Shown here piece by piece: positions 9,368 through 18,451 of a DNA stretch of 64,000 nucleotides. Under the pieces are notes generated by a model, which was given only the letters and a program-made list of their open reading frames with translations, had not been told where the DNA came from and searched no databases. Origin of the DNA: Afipia sp. Root123D2 (lineage in GTDB: Bacteria; Pseudomonadota; Alphaproteobacteria; Rhizobiales; Xanthobacteraceae). Position 1 is the first letter of the stretch, and every line of letters starts with the position of its first letter. The position numbers and the translations under genes are program-made. The stretch is taken from NCBI RefSeq assembly GCF_001425835.1, contig NZ_LMDP01000002.1, forward strand, positions 1,024,828-1,088,827, written 5' to 3'.

Positions 9368-10156
9368 ATGGCCGATTTCACCGCGTTGATGGCGAGCATC
9401 ACAACGAGTGGTTCGGGATGCTCAGTCACCGTGACCGAGGATTGGCTGCAGGGCCGGACGATCTATGGTGGCTTGTCGGCCGCGCTGTGCCTTGAGGCTG
9501 TGGCGCGTCATGCATCGGACCTTCCGCCGCTACGCTCGGCGCAACTCGCCTTTATCGGTCCGGCGACCGGCCACCTGACCATGCAGCCCACCGTCCTGCG
9601 GCGTGGCAAATCCACGGTCTTCGTCGGCGCCGATCTCAACGGCGAGGACGGCCTCGCCACCCGTGCGGTGTTCTGCTTCGGCGCGGCGCGGCCATCCGCC
9701 GTACGGCACGATGCTATCGTTGCGCCGGCGGTGCCGGAACCGGATGCCAGCCCGCAGTTCTTCCGCGACATTCCCGGACTCAATTTCGTGAAGAACTTCG
9801 ACGGGCGGCTGGCGGGAGGATCCTTCCCGTTCAGCAAGGGACCGGAACCGGCAATGACCTTGTGGCTGCGCCACCGCGACGAGAAAGTTATCCCCTCCAT
9901 CGTGCCGCTGGTGGCGCTCGCCGATGCTCCGCCGCCTGCTTCCATGGTGCTGTTCGACACCTTCGGCCGCATCAGCACCATGACATGGGCGATCGACATG
10001 CTGACCGACAGGATCGAGACTGACAACGGATGGTGGCTGGTACGCACCGCCGCCGAGAACGCCGGGGACGGCTATTCGAGCCAGAGCATCACGGTCTGGA
10101 ATTCGGCGCGAAGACCGATCATGGTCTGCCGGCAGAACATCGCAATCTTCGTCTGA
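9368..10156 (+). CDS. Acyl-CoA thioesterase-like double hot-dog protein
   Basis: A 262-residue soluble protein with the layout of TesB-like / thioesterase-family proteins: an N-terminal hot-dog half (TIYGGLSAALCLEAVARH near residue 36; RRGKSTVFVGADL near residue 78) and a C-terminal half ending in AGDGYSSQSITVWNSARRPI. Members hydrolyse acyl-CoA esters; chain-length preference is not readable. AGGGAGA lies before the ATG. It sits upstream of a set of lipid or ketone catabolism genes, which fits a role in acyl-CoA turnover, but there is no direct operon link. Confidence 0.8.
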   Translation: MADFTALMASITTSGSGCSVTVTEDWLQGRTIYGGLSAALCLEAVARHASDLPPLRSAQLAFIGPATGHLTMQPTVLRRGKSTVFVGADLNGEDGLATRAVFCFGAARPSAVRHDAIVAPAVPEPDASPQFFRDIPGLNFVKNFDGRLAGGSFPFSKGPEPAMTLWLRHRDEKVIPSIVPLVALADAPPPASMVLFDTFGRISTMTWAIDMLTDRIETDNGWWLVRTAAENAGDGYSSQSITVWNSARRPIMVCRQNIAIFV

Positions 10157-10200
10157 TTCGCAGGTCGCCCGGCCTGCCCCGGTTCAGGAGCAGGCCCTTC

Positions 10201-11415
10201 ATGGAGCGATCGCATTGGCCCCGCAGGATTGCCGGTTCGGTTGGACTCATCGCGGCCGCAGCGTTGGTGGCACTCTCCTCCACACTGCGAGCGCAGGGAC
10301 CGGTCGCACAACAGGTTGCAGCGGCGAAGAAACCCGTCACCGCGCAACAGATGGCCGACTACCACCGCAAGCTCGCGGCGTACAAAGCCGTACGCGACAA
10401 ATTCGACGCTGAAGCAGAGGCCTACTGGACCGCCATCGCCGACAAGCGCCGCGCCCGCAACGCCAAGCGGCGCAACAACGACGCGATCGCCGCCCACGAC
10501 TATGTGTTGACTCAGCCGCCGCTCTATACCGGGCCGCCGCGCCCGGTCGATCCCTCCGAGCCGGAAAAGCCGCCGAAGCCACGGCGAGCCATTCCGGTGG
10601 CCGAAGATTTCCTCAAGCACGCGGCCGAACAGTTTCATTTCGTGCCGCGCCGCCCGCGCACCGAGATCGAATTCAAGCAGGCCTACGCTAGGGTCGCGCA
10701 GACCGCCGGATTGACCCGCGATCAGGCGGTTCGCGTCTACAGCTTCGAGGCCGGCGGCAACGGCAAGTACGACGTGCAGGCCGGGCTCGAAAGCGCACGG
10801 CCCAACGCGCGGGCTATTTCCACCGCGCTGGGCTACAACCAGCTGCTGACCACCAACACTGTCGAACTGCTGGCCGAACAGGGCCACGGCATTCTCAAGG
10901 CGCTCGAGTCCGCCGCAGCGAGAATGCAGGGATCGCAGCGGACGGCGATGGACCACAAGATCGCCATCGTTCGTAAGATGGTGGCCTTCTGCAAATCCGT
11001 ACCCGACCAGTGGAGCGCGCACGAAAAACTCGGCGTGACACCGCAAGGCATCGGGGTTCATGCCCTCAATCTCGATATCGATGTCGGGCCGTGGCTGCAG
11101 ACCCACAAGCTGCTGACATCGGTCGATTTCGCAAAGCGCAAAGGCTACACGGCGCGGCTCACCGCAGCCGAACTGGAAATGATGAACCTGACCGGCGACG
11201 GCACCGGCTTCGACATGGTGTCGATGCCGCAGGCGCTTCGCATGGTGGTGCCGACCTCCAATTTCTTCCAGCGCACGGGCTATGAGCGTAACCCGGTGGC
11301 GATCCTCAACAACACCGTCGCCAAACTGCTCGCGGCCACCGACGCACGGATGGACCGCGAAAGCACGATGCCCGGCGCCCGCGACATGGCGGCGGCGTTC
11401 TCAAACCACAACTGA
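10201..11415 (+). CDS. Secreted protein of unknown function, 404 aa
   Basis: A signal peptide (IAGSVGLIAAAALVALSS, cleavage near residue 33) leads into a charged, Lys/Arg- and Pro-rich stretch (about residues 45 to 145), then a compact domain. That domain has YSFEAGGNGKYDVQAGLES near residue 180 and AISTALGYNQLLTTNTVELL near residue 202. The Phe-Glu followed by glycines and the ALGYNQLL segment resemble lytic-transglycosylase or lysozyme-like folds, but this is a visual impression, not an assignment. The ATG at 10201 follows CAGGAG; the frame is open further upstream over the thioesterase gene, which I reject. Likely periplasmic; possibly a cell-wall enzyme. Confidence 0.7.
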   Translation: MERSHWPRRIAGSVGLIAAAALVALSSTLRAQGPVAQQVAAAKKPVTAQQMADYHRKLAAYKAVRDKFDAEAEAYWTAIADKRRARNAKRRNNDAIAAHDYVLTQPPLYTGPPRPVDPSEPEKPPKPRRAIPVAEDFLKHAAEQFHFVPRRPRTEIEFKQAYARVAQTAGLTRDQAVRVYSFEAGGNGKYDVQAGLESARPNARAISTALGYNQLLTTNTVELLAEQGHGILKALESAAARMQGSQRTAMDHKIAIVRKMVAFCKSVPDQWSAHEKLGVTPQGIGVHALNLDIDVGPWLQTHKLLTSVDFAKRKGYTARLTAAELEMMNLTGDGTGFDMVSMPQALRMVVPTSNFFQRTGYERNPVAILNNTVAKLLAATDARMDRESTMPGARDMAAAFSNHN

Positions 11416-11553
11416 TGCCGGTTCGATCATCCAAGCATGCCGCACATCGCCGCATCGGCGTGACGGAGCACTGGCCACATCGCACGGCGGGTGAAATACT
11501 CGCCGCAAGACCGGCACCGTTCAATGTCCGGTCGATGCGGGAGAATTGCCTGA

Positions 11554-12324
11554 ATGGCCGAACCAACATCCCTGAGCGGCAAGGTCGCTATCGTGACCGG
11601 CGCGGCCGGAGAAATCGGGTTGGCGACGATCCGCCTGCTGGCCGAGCGCGGCGCACGTGTTGTCGCCGTCGACCGCGACGCCGACAGCCTTAAGCGAGCC
11701 ACTGCAAAGCTCCCTGCCTCGACTCTTCCTATCGTCGCCGATGTCACCCGCGAAGACGACGTCGCCTCGTATGTCCAGCAGGTGACCGACGCCGCGGGAC
11801 GTATCGACATCTTCTTCAACAATGCCGGCATCGAGGGCGATATCGCGCCGATCACCAACTATTCGCTGGACACGTTCCGCCGCGTGCTCGACGTCAATGT
11901 CGTCGGCGTCTTTCTCGGAATGAAATATGTGCTGCCGGTGATGACGGCGCAGAATTCCGGCAGCATCATCAACACCGCATCGATTGCGGGCATGATGGGG
12001 ACGGTCAATATCGCCGCCTACTCGGCGAGCAAACATGCCGTCATCGGCCTGACCAAAAGCGCCGCGCTGGAATGCGTGCAGACCAAGGTGCGCGTTAACT
12101 GCGTCTGCCCCGGCCTGATCGACAGCCGGATGTTGTCGGCGATCGTCACTGGCCGCAACGACGGCAGCCCGGTGCCTGTAGAGAAAGCGGTGGACCGGAT
12201 TCCTGCCCGCCGCCTCGGCCGTGCTTCCGAAGTCGCGGCCGTGGTCGCATTCCTGGCATCCGACGACGCCAGTTATGTGTCCGGCGCGGCCTATCCTGTC
12301 GACGGCGGCCGTACCGCCGGCTGA
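11554..12324 (+). CDS. Short-chain dehydrogenase/reductase
   Basis: A 256-residue classical SDR. The NAD(P)-binding motif TGAAGEIG is near residue 12, NNAG near residue 89, the catalytic Ser in NTASIAG near residue 144, and YSASK near residue 155; DGGRTAG closes the protein. An acidic residue at the end of strand 2 (AVDRDADS) suggests NAD rather than NADP. It opens a run of SDR, hydrolase and Baeyer-Villiger monooxygenase genes on the same strand, so oxidation of a secondary alcohol to the ketone used by the monooxygenase is a reasonable inference. A ribosome site GGGAG lies about 10 bases before the ATG. Confidence 0.9.
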   Translation: MAEPTSLSGKVAIVTGAAGEIGLATIRLLAERGARVVAVDRDADSLKRATAKLPASTLPIVADVTREDDVASYVQQVTDAAGRIDIFFNNAGIEGDIAPITNYSLDTFRRVLDVNVVGVFLGMKYVLPVMTAQNSGSIINTASIAGMMGTVNIAAYSASKHAVIGLTKSAALECVQTKVRVNCVCPGLIDSRMLSAIVTGRNDGSPVPVEKAVDRIPARRLGRASEVAAVVAFLASDDASYVSGAAYPVDGGRTAG

Positions 12325-12363
12325 TTTTTCAACATCCACTCTCACTTCACAGGCCAAACCATC

Positions 12364-13308
12364 ATGCCCGTTATTCTCGATCCGGATGCCGCCGCCGTTC
12401 TCCAGGCCTTTCGCGACGCCGGACGCCCGGCCTATGAAACGCTGACACCCGATGAAGCGCGCAACTACTATCTGGCCGCCCGTCTGGTTACCAATCCCGA
12501 GCCACCCGAAATGGCCGCGGTCGACGCGCTGACGATCCCCGGAGCGGACGGCGACATTTCCGCGCGCCTCTACCGGCCGAAAGTCCTGCGGCAATCGAAT
12601 AGCCTTGCGCCGGGGCTGGTGTTCTTTCACGGCGGCGGATGGGTGATCGGCGATCTCGAGACCCATGACGTGGTGTGCCGCACGCTCGCCAACGAAGGCG
12701 AGATGATCGTTATCGCGGTCGATTATCGTCTCGCCCCCGAACACAAATTCCCGGCGGCGGTCGACGATGCTATCGCCGCGACGGCGTGGATTTCGGCCAA
12801 TGCGCGGCAACTGGGCATCGACGCAAACCGTCTGAGCGTTTCCGGCGACAGTGCCGGCGGCAATCTGGCAGCGATCGTATCGCTCCACACCCGCGACACC
12901 GGGTCGAAGATCGCCGGTCAGGTCCTGATCTATCCCGCCACCGACTTCCGGATGTCTCATCCCTCGCATAGCGAACCGGAGACCGACTGCCTGCTGACAC
13001 ACAGTGTCATCCGCTGGTTCCGCGATCACTATCTGACCAGTGAGGCCGATGGCGAAAACTGGAAAGCCTCGCCGGCGCGCGTCACGACGTTGTCGGGATT
13101 GCCGCCGGCGTTCGTTCTCACCGCGGGAGCCGATCCGCTGCGCGATGAAGGCGACGAATATGCCCGGCGCCTGCGTGAAGCCGGCGTGCCGGTGGAATAC
13201 CGGACCTATCCCGGCCAGTTCCATGGTTTCATCACCATGGGCAAACTGCTGCCGAAAGCGGGAGCCGCGTTGCGCGATATCGGCGTGTGGCTCAAGAGCT
13301 TGAACTAG
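12364..13308 (+). CDS. Alpha/beta hydrolase, HSL-type esterase
   Basis: A 314-residue esterase of the hormone-sensitive-lipase family. The oxyanion-hole motif HGGGW is near residue 89, the nucleophile Ser lies in GDSAGGN near residue 163, the acid in AGADPLRDEG near residue 257, and the base in FHGF near residue 287. Such enzymes cut short-chain esters. Placed 39 bases after the SDR and before the Baeyer-Villiger monooxygenase, it would cleave the ester or lactone that the monooxygenase makes. No signal peptide, so cytoplasmic. Confidence 0.9.
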   Translation: MPVILDPDAAAVLQAFRDAGRPAYETLTPDEARNYYLAARLVTNPEPPEMAAVDALTIPGADGDISARLYRPKVLRQSNSLAPGLVFFHGGGWVIGDLETHDVVCRTLANEGEMIVIAVDYRLAPEHKFPAAVDDAIAATAWISANARQLGIDANRLSVSGDSAGGNLAAIVSLHTRDTGSKIAGQVLIYPATDFRMSHPSHSEPETDCLLTHSVIRWFRDHYLTSEADGENWKASPARVTTLSGLPPAFVLTAGADPLRDEGDEYARRLREAGVPVEYRTYPGQFHGFITMGKLLPKAGAALRDIGVWLKSLN

Positions 13309-13453
13309 TCGCGCTGTTTCAAACGGAATCGCCGCACGGCGCGATACCGGCGCGCCTCTCTGTTGCGCGATTGCCGCTTGCGGGCCCGCCCATTGCGGTG
13401 AATGCTGACCGTCAGCCTGTCTGCGAGACGCAAGAATCCGGGAGCACGCACTG

Positions 13454-15118
13454 ATGTCGCCAATGCCGCCCTCCGAGAAAACCACCACTACGATTGAAAC
13501 CTGCGATGCCGTCATCGTCGGTGCCGGCTTTGCCGGGCTCTACATGCTTCATCGCTTGCGTGGTTTGGGATTGTCGGCGCGCGTCTATGAGCAAGGCGGC
13601 GATGTCGGCGGCACCTGGTACTGGAATCGCTATCCCGGCGCGCGCTGCGACGTCGAGAGCATGCAGTATTCCTACTCCTTCTCCGAGGAGTTGCAGCAGG
13701 AGTGGGAGTGGAGCGAGCGCTACGCGCCGCAGCCCGAGATTCTGAAATATGCCAACCATGTCGCCGACCGGTTTGATCTGCGCCGCGACATCCAGCTCAA
13801 CACCCGCGTCGCTGCGGCCCGTTTCGATGATGCGGAAAATCGCTGGTCGGTGACGACGGCGGACGGAAAGCAGGTCTCCGCGACGTATTTCATCCTCGCG
13901 ACCGGATGCCTGTCCAATGCGCGAATACCGGATTTACCCGGGCTTTCGGATTTCAAGGGCAAGACCTATCACACCGGCCATTGGCCGCATAAGCCGGTTG
14001 ATTTCACCGGGCTTCGTGTCGGCGTCATCGGCACCGGCTCATCTGCGATCCAGTCGATCCCGGTGATCGCCGAACAAGCGAAGCATCTGTTCGTGTTTCA
14101 GCGCACGCCCAATTTCAGTATTCCGGCGCGTAATGCGCCGCTGACGCCGGAACTGACACGCGAGTGGAAATCCGACTACGCCGCGCGGCGGCAGTACGCC
14201 CGCGCCGAATCGCGCAACGGCATCCTCACCGTGATTCCTCAGAAAGGCGCACTCGAAGACAACGACATCGCGCGGCGGCAGGAATACGAAGCGGGCTGGA
14301 CTCGCGGCGGCATCAGCTTCATGGCCGCGTACAACAACCTGCTGGTCGACAAGCCGGCGAACGACACCGCCGCCGATTTCGTTCGCACCAAGATCGCCGA
14401 GATCGTGACCGATCCCGAGGTCGCGAAGCTGCTTCAACCGCATAATCATCCGATCGGCTCGAAGCGGATTTGCGTCGACACAAACTATTATCAGACTTTC
14501 AACCGGCCGAATGTGACGCTGGTCGATATCCGCAACGCGCCGATCGATACGGTACTGCCGAACGGTCTGCGCACCGGCAGCAAGGACTACGAACTCGACG
14601 CCATCGTGTTCGGCACCGGCTTCGATGCCATGACCGGCTCGGTCGCCAAAATCGACATCACCGGGCAGAACGAAATCACGCTGAATGAAAAGTGGGCCGA
14701 AGGGCCACGCACCTATCTCGGCCTGATGAGCGCGGGCTTTCCGAACATGTTCGTTATAACCGGCCCCGGCAGCCCTTCGGTGCTCAGCAACATGATCGTA
14801 TCGATCGAGCAGCACGTCGACTGGATCAGCGATTGTCTCGCCCATATGCGCGCACGAGATGCCGATCGCATCGAAGCGACCAAGGATGCCGAAGACAAAT
14901 GGGTGATCCACGTCAACGAGGTCGCCCACGGCACGCTCTACCCGCAGGCCAACTCGTGGTACATGGGTGCAAACATTCCCGGCAAACCGCAGATCTTCAT
15001 GCCTTACATCGGCGGCGTCGCCGTCTATCGCCGGATCTGCGATGACGTTGCGGCCAAGGGCTATGAAGGCTTCGCGCTGTCGGCGACGCGGCAAGCGACG
15101 TCGGTAGCCGCTGAATAG
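13454..15118 (+). CDS. Baeyer-Villiger-type flavin monooxygenase
   Basis: A 554-residue FAD/NADPH monooxygenase. It has the FAD motif VGAGFAGL near residue 22, WYWNRYPGARCD near residue 55 (typical of cyclohexanone-monooxygenase-like enzymes), the Baeyer-Villiger fingerprint FKGKTYHTGHWP near residue 170, and a second nucleotide motif GVIGTGSSAIQ near residue 191. It inserts oxygen next to a ketone to give an ester or lactone. Together with the SDR and esterase upstream it makes a three-step route from alcohol to cleaved product. The ATG follows GGGAG by nine bases. Substrate (cyclic, aliphatic or aryl ketone) unknown. Confidence 0.92.
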   Translation: MSPMPPSEKTTTTIETCDAVIVGAGFAGLYMLHRLRGLGLSARVYEQGGDVGGTWYWNRYPGARCDVESMQYSYSFSEELQQEWEWSERYAPQPEILKYANHVADRFDLRRDIQLNTRVAAARFDDAENRWSVTTADGKQVSATYFILATGCLSNARIPDLPGLSDFKGKTYHTGHWPHKPVDFTGLRVGVIGTGSSAIQSIPVIAEQAKHLFVFQRTPNFSIPARNAPLTPELTREWKSDYAARRQYARAESRNGILTVIPQKGALEDNDIARRQEYEAGWTRGGISFMAAYNNLLVDKPANDTAADFVRTKIAEIVTDPEVAKLLQPHNHPIGSKRICVDTNYYQTFNRPNVTLVDIRNAPIDTVLPNGLRTGSKDYELDAIVFGTGFDAMTGSVAKIDITGQNEITLNEKWAEGPRTYLGLMSAGFPNMFVITGPGSPSVLSNMIVSIEQHVDWISDCLAHMRARDADRIEATKDAEDKWVIHVNEVAHGTLYPQANSWYMGANIPGKPQIFMPYIGGVAVYRRICDDVAAKGYEGFALSATRQATSVAAE

Positions 15119-15121
15119 GTT

Positions 15122-16018
15122 TTACTTGCGCACGGCATACAGCGGCGTGTGAAGCGTGAGCTGAAACGCCGGCTTCGGCGTCCACGCCACTTCGAACGCG
15201 ACGCCGAACAGACGATTGTCGTTATCGTCCATCTTGTCGAGATTGAAGCGCGCGACGGGCTGGGTGAACGACTTGAATTGAAGCAAATTCCCGACCTGTG
15301 CGCCGCCAAAATGCTGAATGCCAGCGCGCGCGGTCAGCTTCCAGTTGTCGTCCCACTGATAGTAACCGCCGCCATAGACCACCACATCCGGCTCCACCCG
15401 AACCAGCGATGAACTGACGAACACGCTGATGTACTGAACGCCGGCAAGAATGCCGCGCGTCTCGTCCTCGTCGAAAGCGTGGCCGGCTTCGACAACCGTC
15501 GACAACGTGGCCGCCGACAGGATCGTGGCGCTGTTTCCGATGGTTTTTGTAAACGTGGATTGCAGGGTGACGGTCGGAACCGCGCCGTCCTGCTGAAGGA
15601 CATCGGCGGTGAATCCGACATTCCAGTTCGTCACCGCAAATGACGACCACGATGTGCCATCGGTCTGATAGGTCAGCGCGCTGACGCCGCCATAGACCGA
15701 GAAACGATCGGTCACGTCCACGGTCAGCGGCGCATTGACCGTCAGACTCCGGCTCGACGACGTCGACAAAAGCCCGACCGGTCCAAGACCGAACGACAGC
15801 GTCCCCGCCGGAACAGCCGTGAATTGCGTGTTGAGATCGAGATAAGTCGCCGGCAGGGACGACACGCTCTTGGCATCGCCCTCCCCGGCCCACGCAGAGA
15901 AGTTGCTCGCCGCAATCACCAGGCCGAACGCGGCAATGCGCGCCCACCACGCCCGGCGTCGCCGCACGACCAGCGATATGCGAGAGCCATTCCGCCTCAT
16001 CGAACGCCACCACCCCAT
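15122..16018 (-). CDS. Secreted beta-rich protein of unknown function
   Basis: About 298 residues with an arginine-rich N-terminus followed by a hydrophobic signal segment (IAAFGLVIAASNFSAWAG). The mature part alternates short polar and aromatic strands (DRFSVYGGVSALTYQTDGTS, NWNVGFTADVLQ, VYGGGYYQWDDNWKLTARAG) and ends in LHTPLYAVRK, which suggests a beta-barrel or beta-sandwich surface protein. A final aromatic residue typical of many outer-membrane barrels is absent. The ATG at 16018 has GAGAGG just before it; 16000 and 16051 are alternatives. It stops three bases from the monooxygenase gene, facing it. Function unknown. Confidence 0.7.
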   Translation of the reverse strand: MGWWRSMRRNGSRISLVVRRRRAWWARIAAFGLVIAASNFSAWAGEGDAKSVSSLPATYLDLNTQFTAVPAGTLSFGLGPVGLLSTSSSRSLTVNAPLTVDVTDRFSVYGGVSALTYQTDGTSWSSFAVTNWNVGFTADVLQQDGAVPTVTLQSTFTKTIGNSATILSAATLSTVVEAGHAFDEDETRGILAGVQYISVFVSSSLVRVEPDVVVYGGGYYQWDDNWKLTARAGIQHFGGAQVGNLLQFKSFTQPVARFNLDKMDDNDNRLFGVAFEVAWTPKPAFQLTLHTPLYAVRK

Positions 16019-16095
16019 ACCGCCTCTCAACGCAGGGCGGCTGCCCGTCATTGATAAGGCTTAACGTCTTGAGGAGAAAGGCTTCCGGAGAATGA

Positions 16096-16171
16096 TGGTG
16101 CCCAGGGGCGGGATCGAACCACCGACACTGCGATTTTCAGTCGCATGCTCTACCAACTGAGCTACCTGGGC
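16096..16171 (-). tRNA. tRNA-Phe (GAA)
   Basis: 76 bases including an encoded CCA. The acceptor stem GCCCAGG/CCTGGGC is perfect; the D-arm AGCTCAGTTGGTAGAGCA, the anticodon loop CTGAAAA (anticodon GAA) and the T-loop GGTTCGATCC are all standard. Neighbouring yacG and maf match the usual alphaproteobacterial arrangement. Confidence 0.97.
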
Positions 16172-16294
16172 GCCGTCCCGGGACGAAGTCCGAGGGAGCG
16201 CCGGTTTATAGTGAGACCAGGCGGCCATGTCCAGCCACAGGCCGCGATTTCGTCGCCGCAGGGCGGGGAGAAAATCGCCGATAATCCATCGGAA

Positions 16295-16495
16295 TCAACG
16301 GTCTCGCCGGTCGCCCGCCGGCAAGTTCAGACCATCGCCGTCTTCGTCCTCCTCCTCACCGTCACGGGCCGGGATGGCGTAGGAGCCAGACAGCCAGCGG
16401 TTAAGGTCGACATCGCGGCAGCGTTCCGAGCAGAACGGCTTCGAGGCTTCGACAGCAGGTTTTTTGCAGATCGGACAGGGTTTCATCGTCGGCAC
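16295..16495 (-). CDS. yacG: YacG, zinc-binding DNA gyrase inhibitor
   Basis: A 66-residue zinc-ribbon protein. Two Cys pairs, CPICKK near residue 7 and CSERCRD near residue 22, followed by [13 protein letters not shown], are diagnostic of YacG, which binds GyrB and inhibits DNA gyrase. An acidic tail ([11 protein letters not shown]) follows. It lies 69 bases after maf in the same direction and just before tRNA-Phe, the normal order in this group. Confidence 0.93.
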   Translation of the reverse strand: MPTMKPCPICKKPAVEASKPFCSERCRDVDLNRWLSGSYAIPARDGEEEDEDGDGLNLPAGDRRDR

Positions 16496-16564
16496 GTCGT
16501 CAATTGCGGGGCGCGCAGGGGAAACCGGTCAACGGCCTGCGCGGCCAATGTGTTCCCGCGACAC

Positions 16565-17188
16565 TCAGTTCGCATTGAGCCAGCCATCGCGAATCGGGAA
16601 GCCTTCGCCGCCGAGCAGTGCGGTCGATTCATAAAGCGGCAGGCCCACCACATTGGTGTAGGAGCCGACCATCTTGACCACGAACGATCCGGCAATGCCC
16701 TGCACGGCATAACCGCCGGCCTTGCCGCGCCATTCGCCGGAATCGATATAGGTCCGGATGTCCTCTTCGGTCAGGCGCTTGAAGCGCACCCGCGTCTCGA
16801 CGAGGCGCTGGCGAAAGCTCTCCTTCGGCGTCACCAGGCAGATCGCGGTGTAAACCCGGTGATTGCGCCCCGATAGCAGCCGCAGGCATTGCGAGGCCTC
16901 GTCGACCAGTTCGGCTTTGGGCAGAATTCGCCGTCCGACAGCGACGACGGTGTCTGCGGCGAGAATGTAGGAACCACGCAGGTCGTCATCGAGATGAACG
17001 GATTTCAGCGCCGCGTCGGCCTTGGCGCGAGCCAGCCGATTGGCGCAGGCGCGGGGCAGTTCGCCACGCTTCGGCGTCTCGTCGACATCAGCCGGGCGCA
17101 AGGCATCGGGCTCGATGCCGGCCTGGTTGAGAAGGCTTAGACGGCGCGGAGAGCCGGAGGCGAGAACGAATTTGGGGCGGCCTGACAT
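16565..17188 (-). CDS. maf: Maf-like nucleotide pyrophosphatase
   Basis: A 207-residue Maf/YhdE-family enzyme that hydrolyses non-canonical or surplus nucleoside triphosphates (dTTP/UTP or modified bases) to monophosphates. The N-terminal [11 protein letters not shown], the [13 protein letters not shown] segment, [11 protein letters not shown] near residue 72 and the [13 protein letters not shown] motif near residue 155 are all present. The ATG at 17188 gives the usual N-terminus; the frame opens earlier from a TTG at 17257 without a ribosome site. In many relatives infA is immediately upstream; here an ATPase gene is there instead. Confidence 0.93.
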   Translation of the reverse strand: MSGRPKFVLASGSPRRLSLLNQAGIEPDALRPADVDETPKRGELPRACANRLARAKADAALKSVHLDDDLRGSYILAADTVVAVGRRILPKAELVDEASQCLRLLSGRNHRVYTAICLVTPKESFRQRLVETRVRFKRLTEEDIRTYIDSGEWRGKAGGYAVQGIAGSFVVKMVGSYTNVVGLPLYESTALLGGEGFPIRDGWLNAN

Positions 17189-17278
17189 GCGGGAGGATCG
17201 CTTCCGGTCGGGAGGATATTGCGCGCGGAAACTATCGGAACGCTCCGCTTTCGACAACCGGGCACGAGCGCGAAGAGG

Positions 17279-18451
17279 TCAGCGCGAGGGCCAATTCCAT
17301 GACAAACGGTCGTCGTCCCGCACCACAGTCTCTCCAAGTCGCTTTTCCAGCACAATCTGCCGGCTGCCCTTCTCCTGCCGAAGCGCCGTCACCAGATCAG
17401 GCGCGTGCGAGACCAAAATGATCTGTGACTTTGCCGCCGCCTTTGCAACCAGACGTGCCAGCGCTGGCAGCAGATCCGGATGGAGACTGGTTTCCGGTTC
17501 GTTCAGAATCATCAACGCCGGCGGCCGTGGCGATAGAAGGGCCGCGACCAGAAGCAGATAGCGACGCGTGCCATCAGATAATTCGGCAGTCTTAAGCGGG
17601 CGAAGCAATCCGTGCTGCTGCATCTCCAGTTCGAAATAGCCGTCGATCTGCACCACGCCAAGACGCCCGCCGGGAAAGGCGTCATCAATGGTGGCGGCGA
17701 GCTGATCTGGGCTGCCGATCTCGATGATGGTCTGGATTGCTGCGGCAAGATCCGAACCATCGCTCGCCAGCACCGGCGTATAGGTACCTATCTGCGGCCG
17801 ACGTGCCGGTGCGTCGCGATCTGTGCGCAGATGATCGTAAAAGCGCCACTCCCGCATCCGCTCACGTAACACGAGCAGTTCCACCGCATCGCGCGGATCG
17901 GCGCAGTGCGTCATCATACTGTCGAACGACGCAAGATTCTGAAGCATCTCGCGCCATTCGCCACTGTCGCCGCGAATTCGGACATACGGCCCGCGCCGTT
18001 CCGCAAAACTGTTCGAACGGCCGAGCAGCTCACCGGTCCATACGGACTCGGTCTTGATTTGGGGATCACGAGTGAAGAGAGAGGTCGCATCCGGCAACGG
18101 CAGACCGAGATCGATCGCGTAGCCGTAGTCTTCACCCGAAAAGCCAAGTTTCAGCGCGACCGGTTTGGAGCGGACTGTGCCCTGCACTGGCTGCGAGCCC
18201 GCTTTCATCTTGCCGGAGAACGATTCCGGACCGGCCCACAACGTCGATTGCAGTCCGCCGTCGGCGGCCAGCGCATGAATGATCCGGCCCTGTGCGATGT
18301 CCGCCAACAGTTTCAACGACCGATAGAGACTCGATTTTCCGCTGCCGTTAGCGCCGGTCACCACATTCAGCCCACCGAGTTCCAGTCGGACGTCGCGCAG
18401 CGATCGATAGCCCGAAACGGCAAGGCGTGTGATCATATCCGGCTCACTCAT
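17279..18451 (-). CDS. AAA family ATPase (COG4637-like, RecF/SMC-type)
   Basis: A 390-residue single-polypeptide ATPase. Near the N-terminus it shows the SMC/RecF-style start ITRLAVSGYRSLRDVRLELG and Walker A GANGSGKSSL; near the C-terminus it has a signature-like ELSDGTRRYLLL, Walker B ALMILNEPETSLHPDLLPAL (Asn-Glu in place of Asp-Glu) and the switch LVSHAPDLVTAL. This matches the predicted-ATPase family COG4637, whose role is unknown. Its ATG overlaps the end of the phosphatase gene by eight bases, so it is cotranscribed with it. It lies where infA is commonly found. No effector gene is next to it, so I do not call it a defence system. Confidence 0.85.
   Translation of the reverse strand: MSEPDMITRLAVSGYRSLRDVRLELGGLNVVTGANGSGKSSLYRSLKLLADIAQGRIIHALAADGGLQSTLWAGPESFSGKMKAGSQPVQGTVRSKPVALKLGFSGEDYGYAIDLGLPLPDATSLFTRDPQIKTESVWTGELLGRSNSFAERRGPYVRIRGDSGEWREMLQNLASFDSMMTHCADPRDAVELLVLRERMREWRFYDHLRTDRDAPARRPQIGTYTPVLASDGSDLAAAIQTIIEIGSPDQLAATIDDAFPGGRLGVVQIDGYFELEMQQHGLLRPLKTAELSDGTRRYLLLVAALLSPRPPALMILNEPETSLHPDLLPALARLVAKAAAKSQIILVSHAPDLVTALRQEKGSRQIVLEKRLGETVVRDDDRLSWNWPSR

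Noticed and set aside
11521-13515. Long open frame on the minus strand (about 664 codons)
   Set aside because: It lies antisense to the SDR and hydrolase genes, is rich in Arg, Gly and His without any motif, and arises from the high G+C third-position bias.
17279-18451. AAA ATPase as an anti-phage system (OLD/RloC/PARIS-like)
   Set aside because: No TOPRIM or nuclease domain in the protein, no effector gene beside it, and it lies inside a housekeeping run. The family is broadly distributed with no known defence role.
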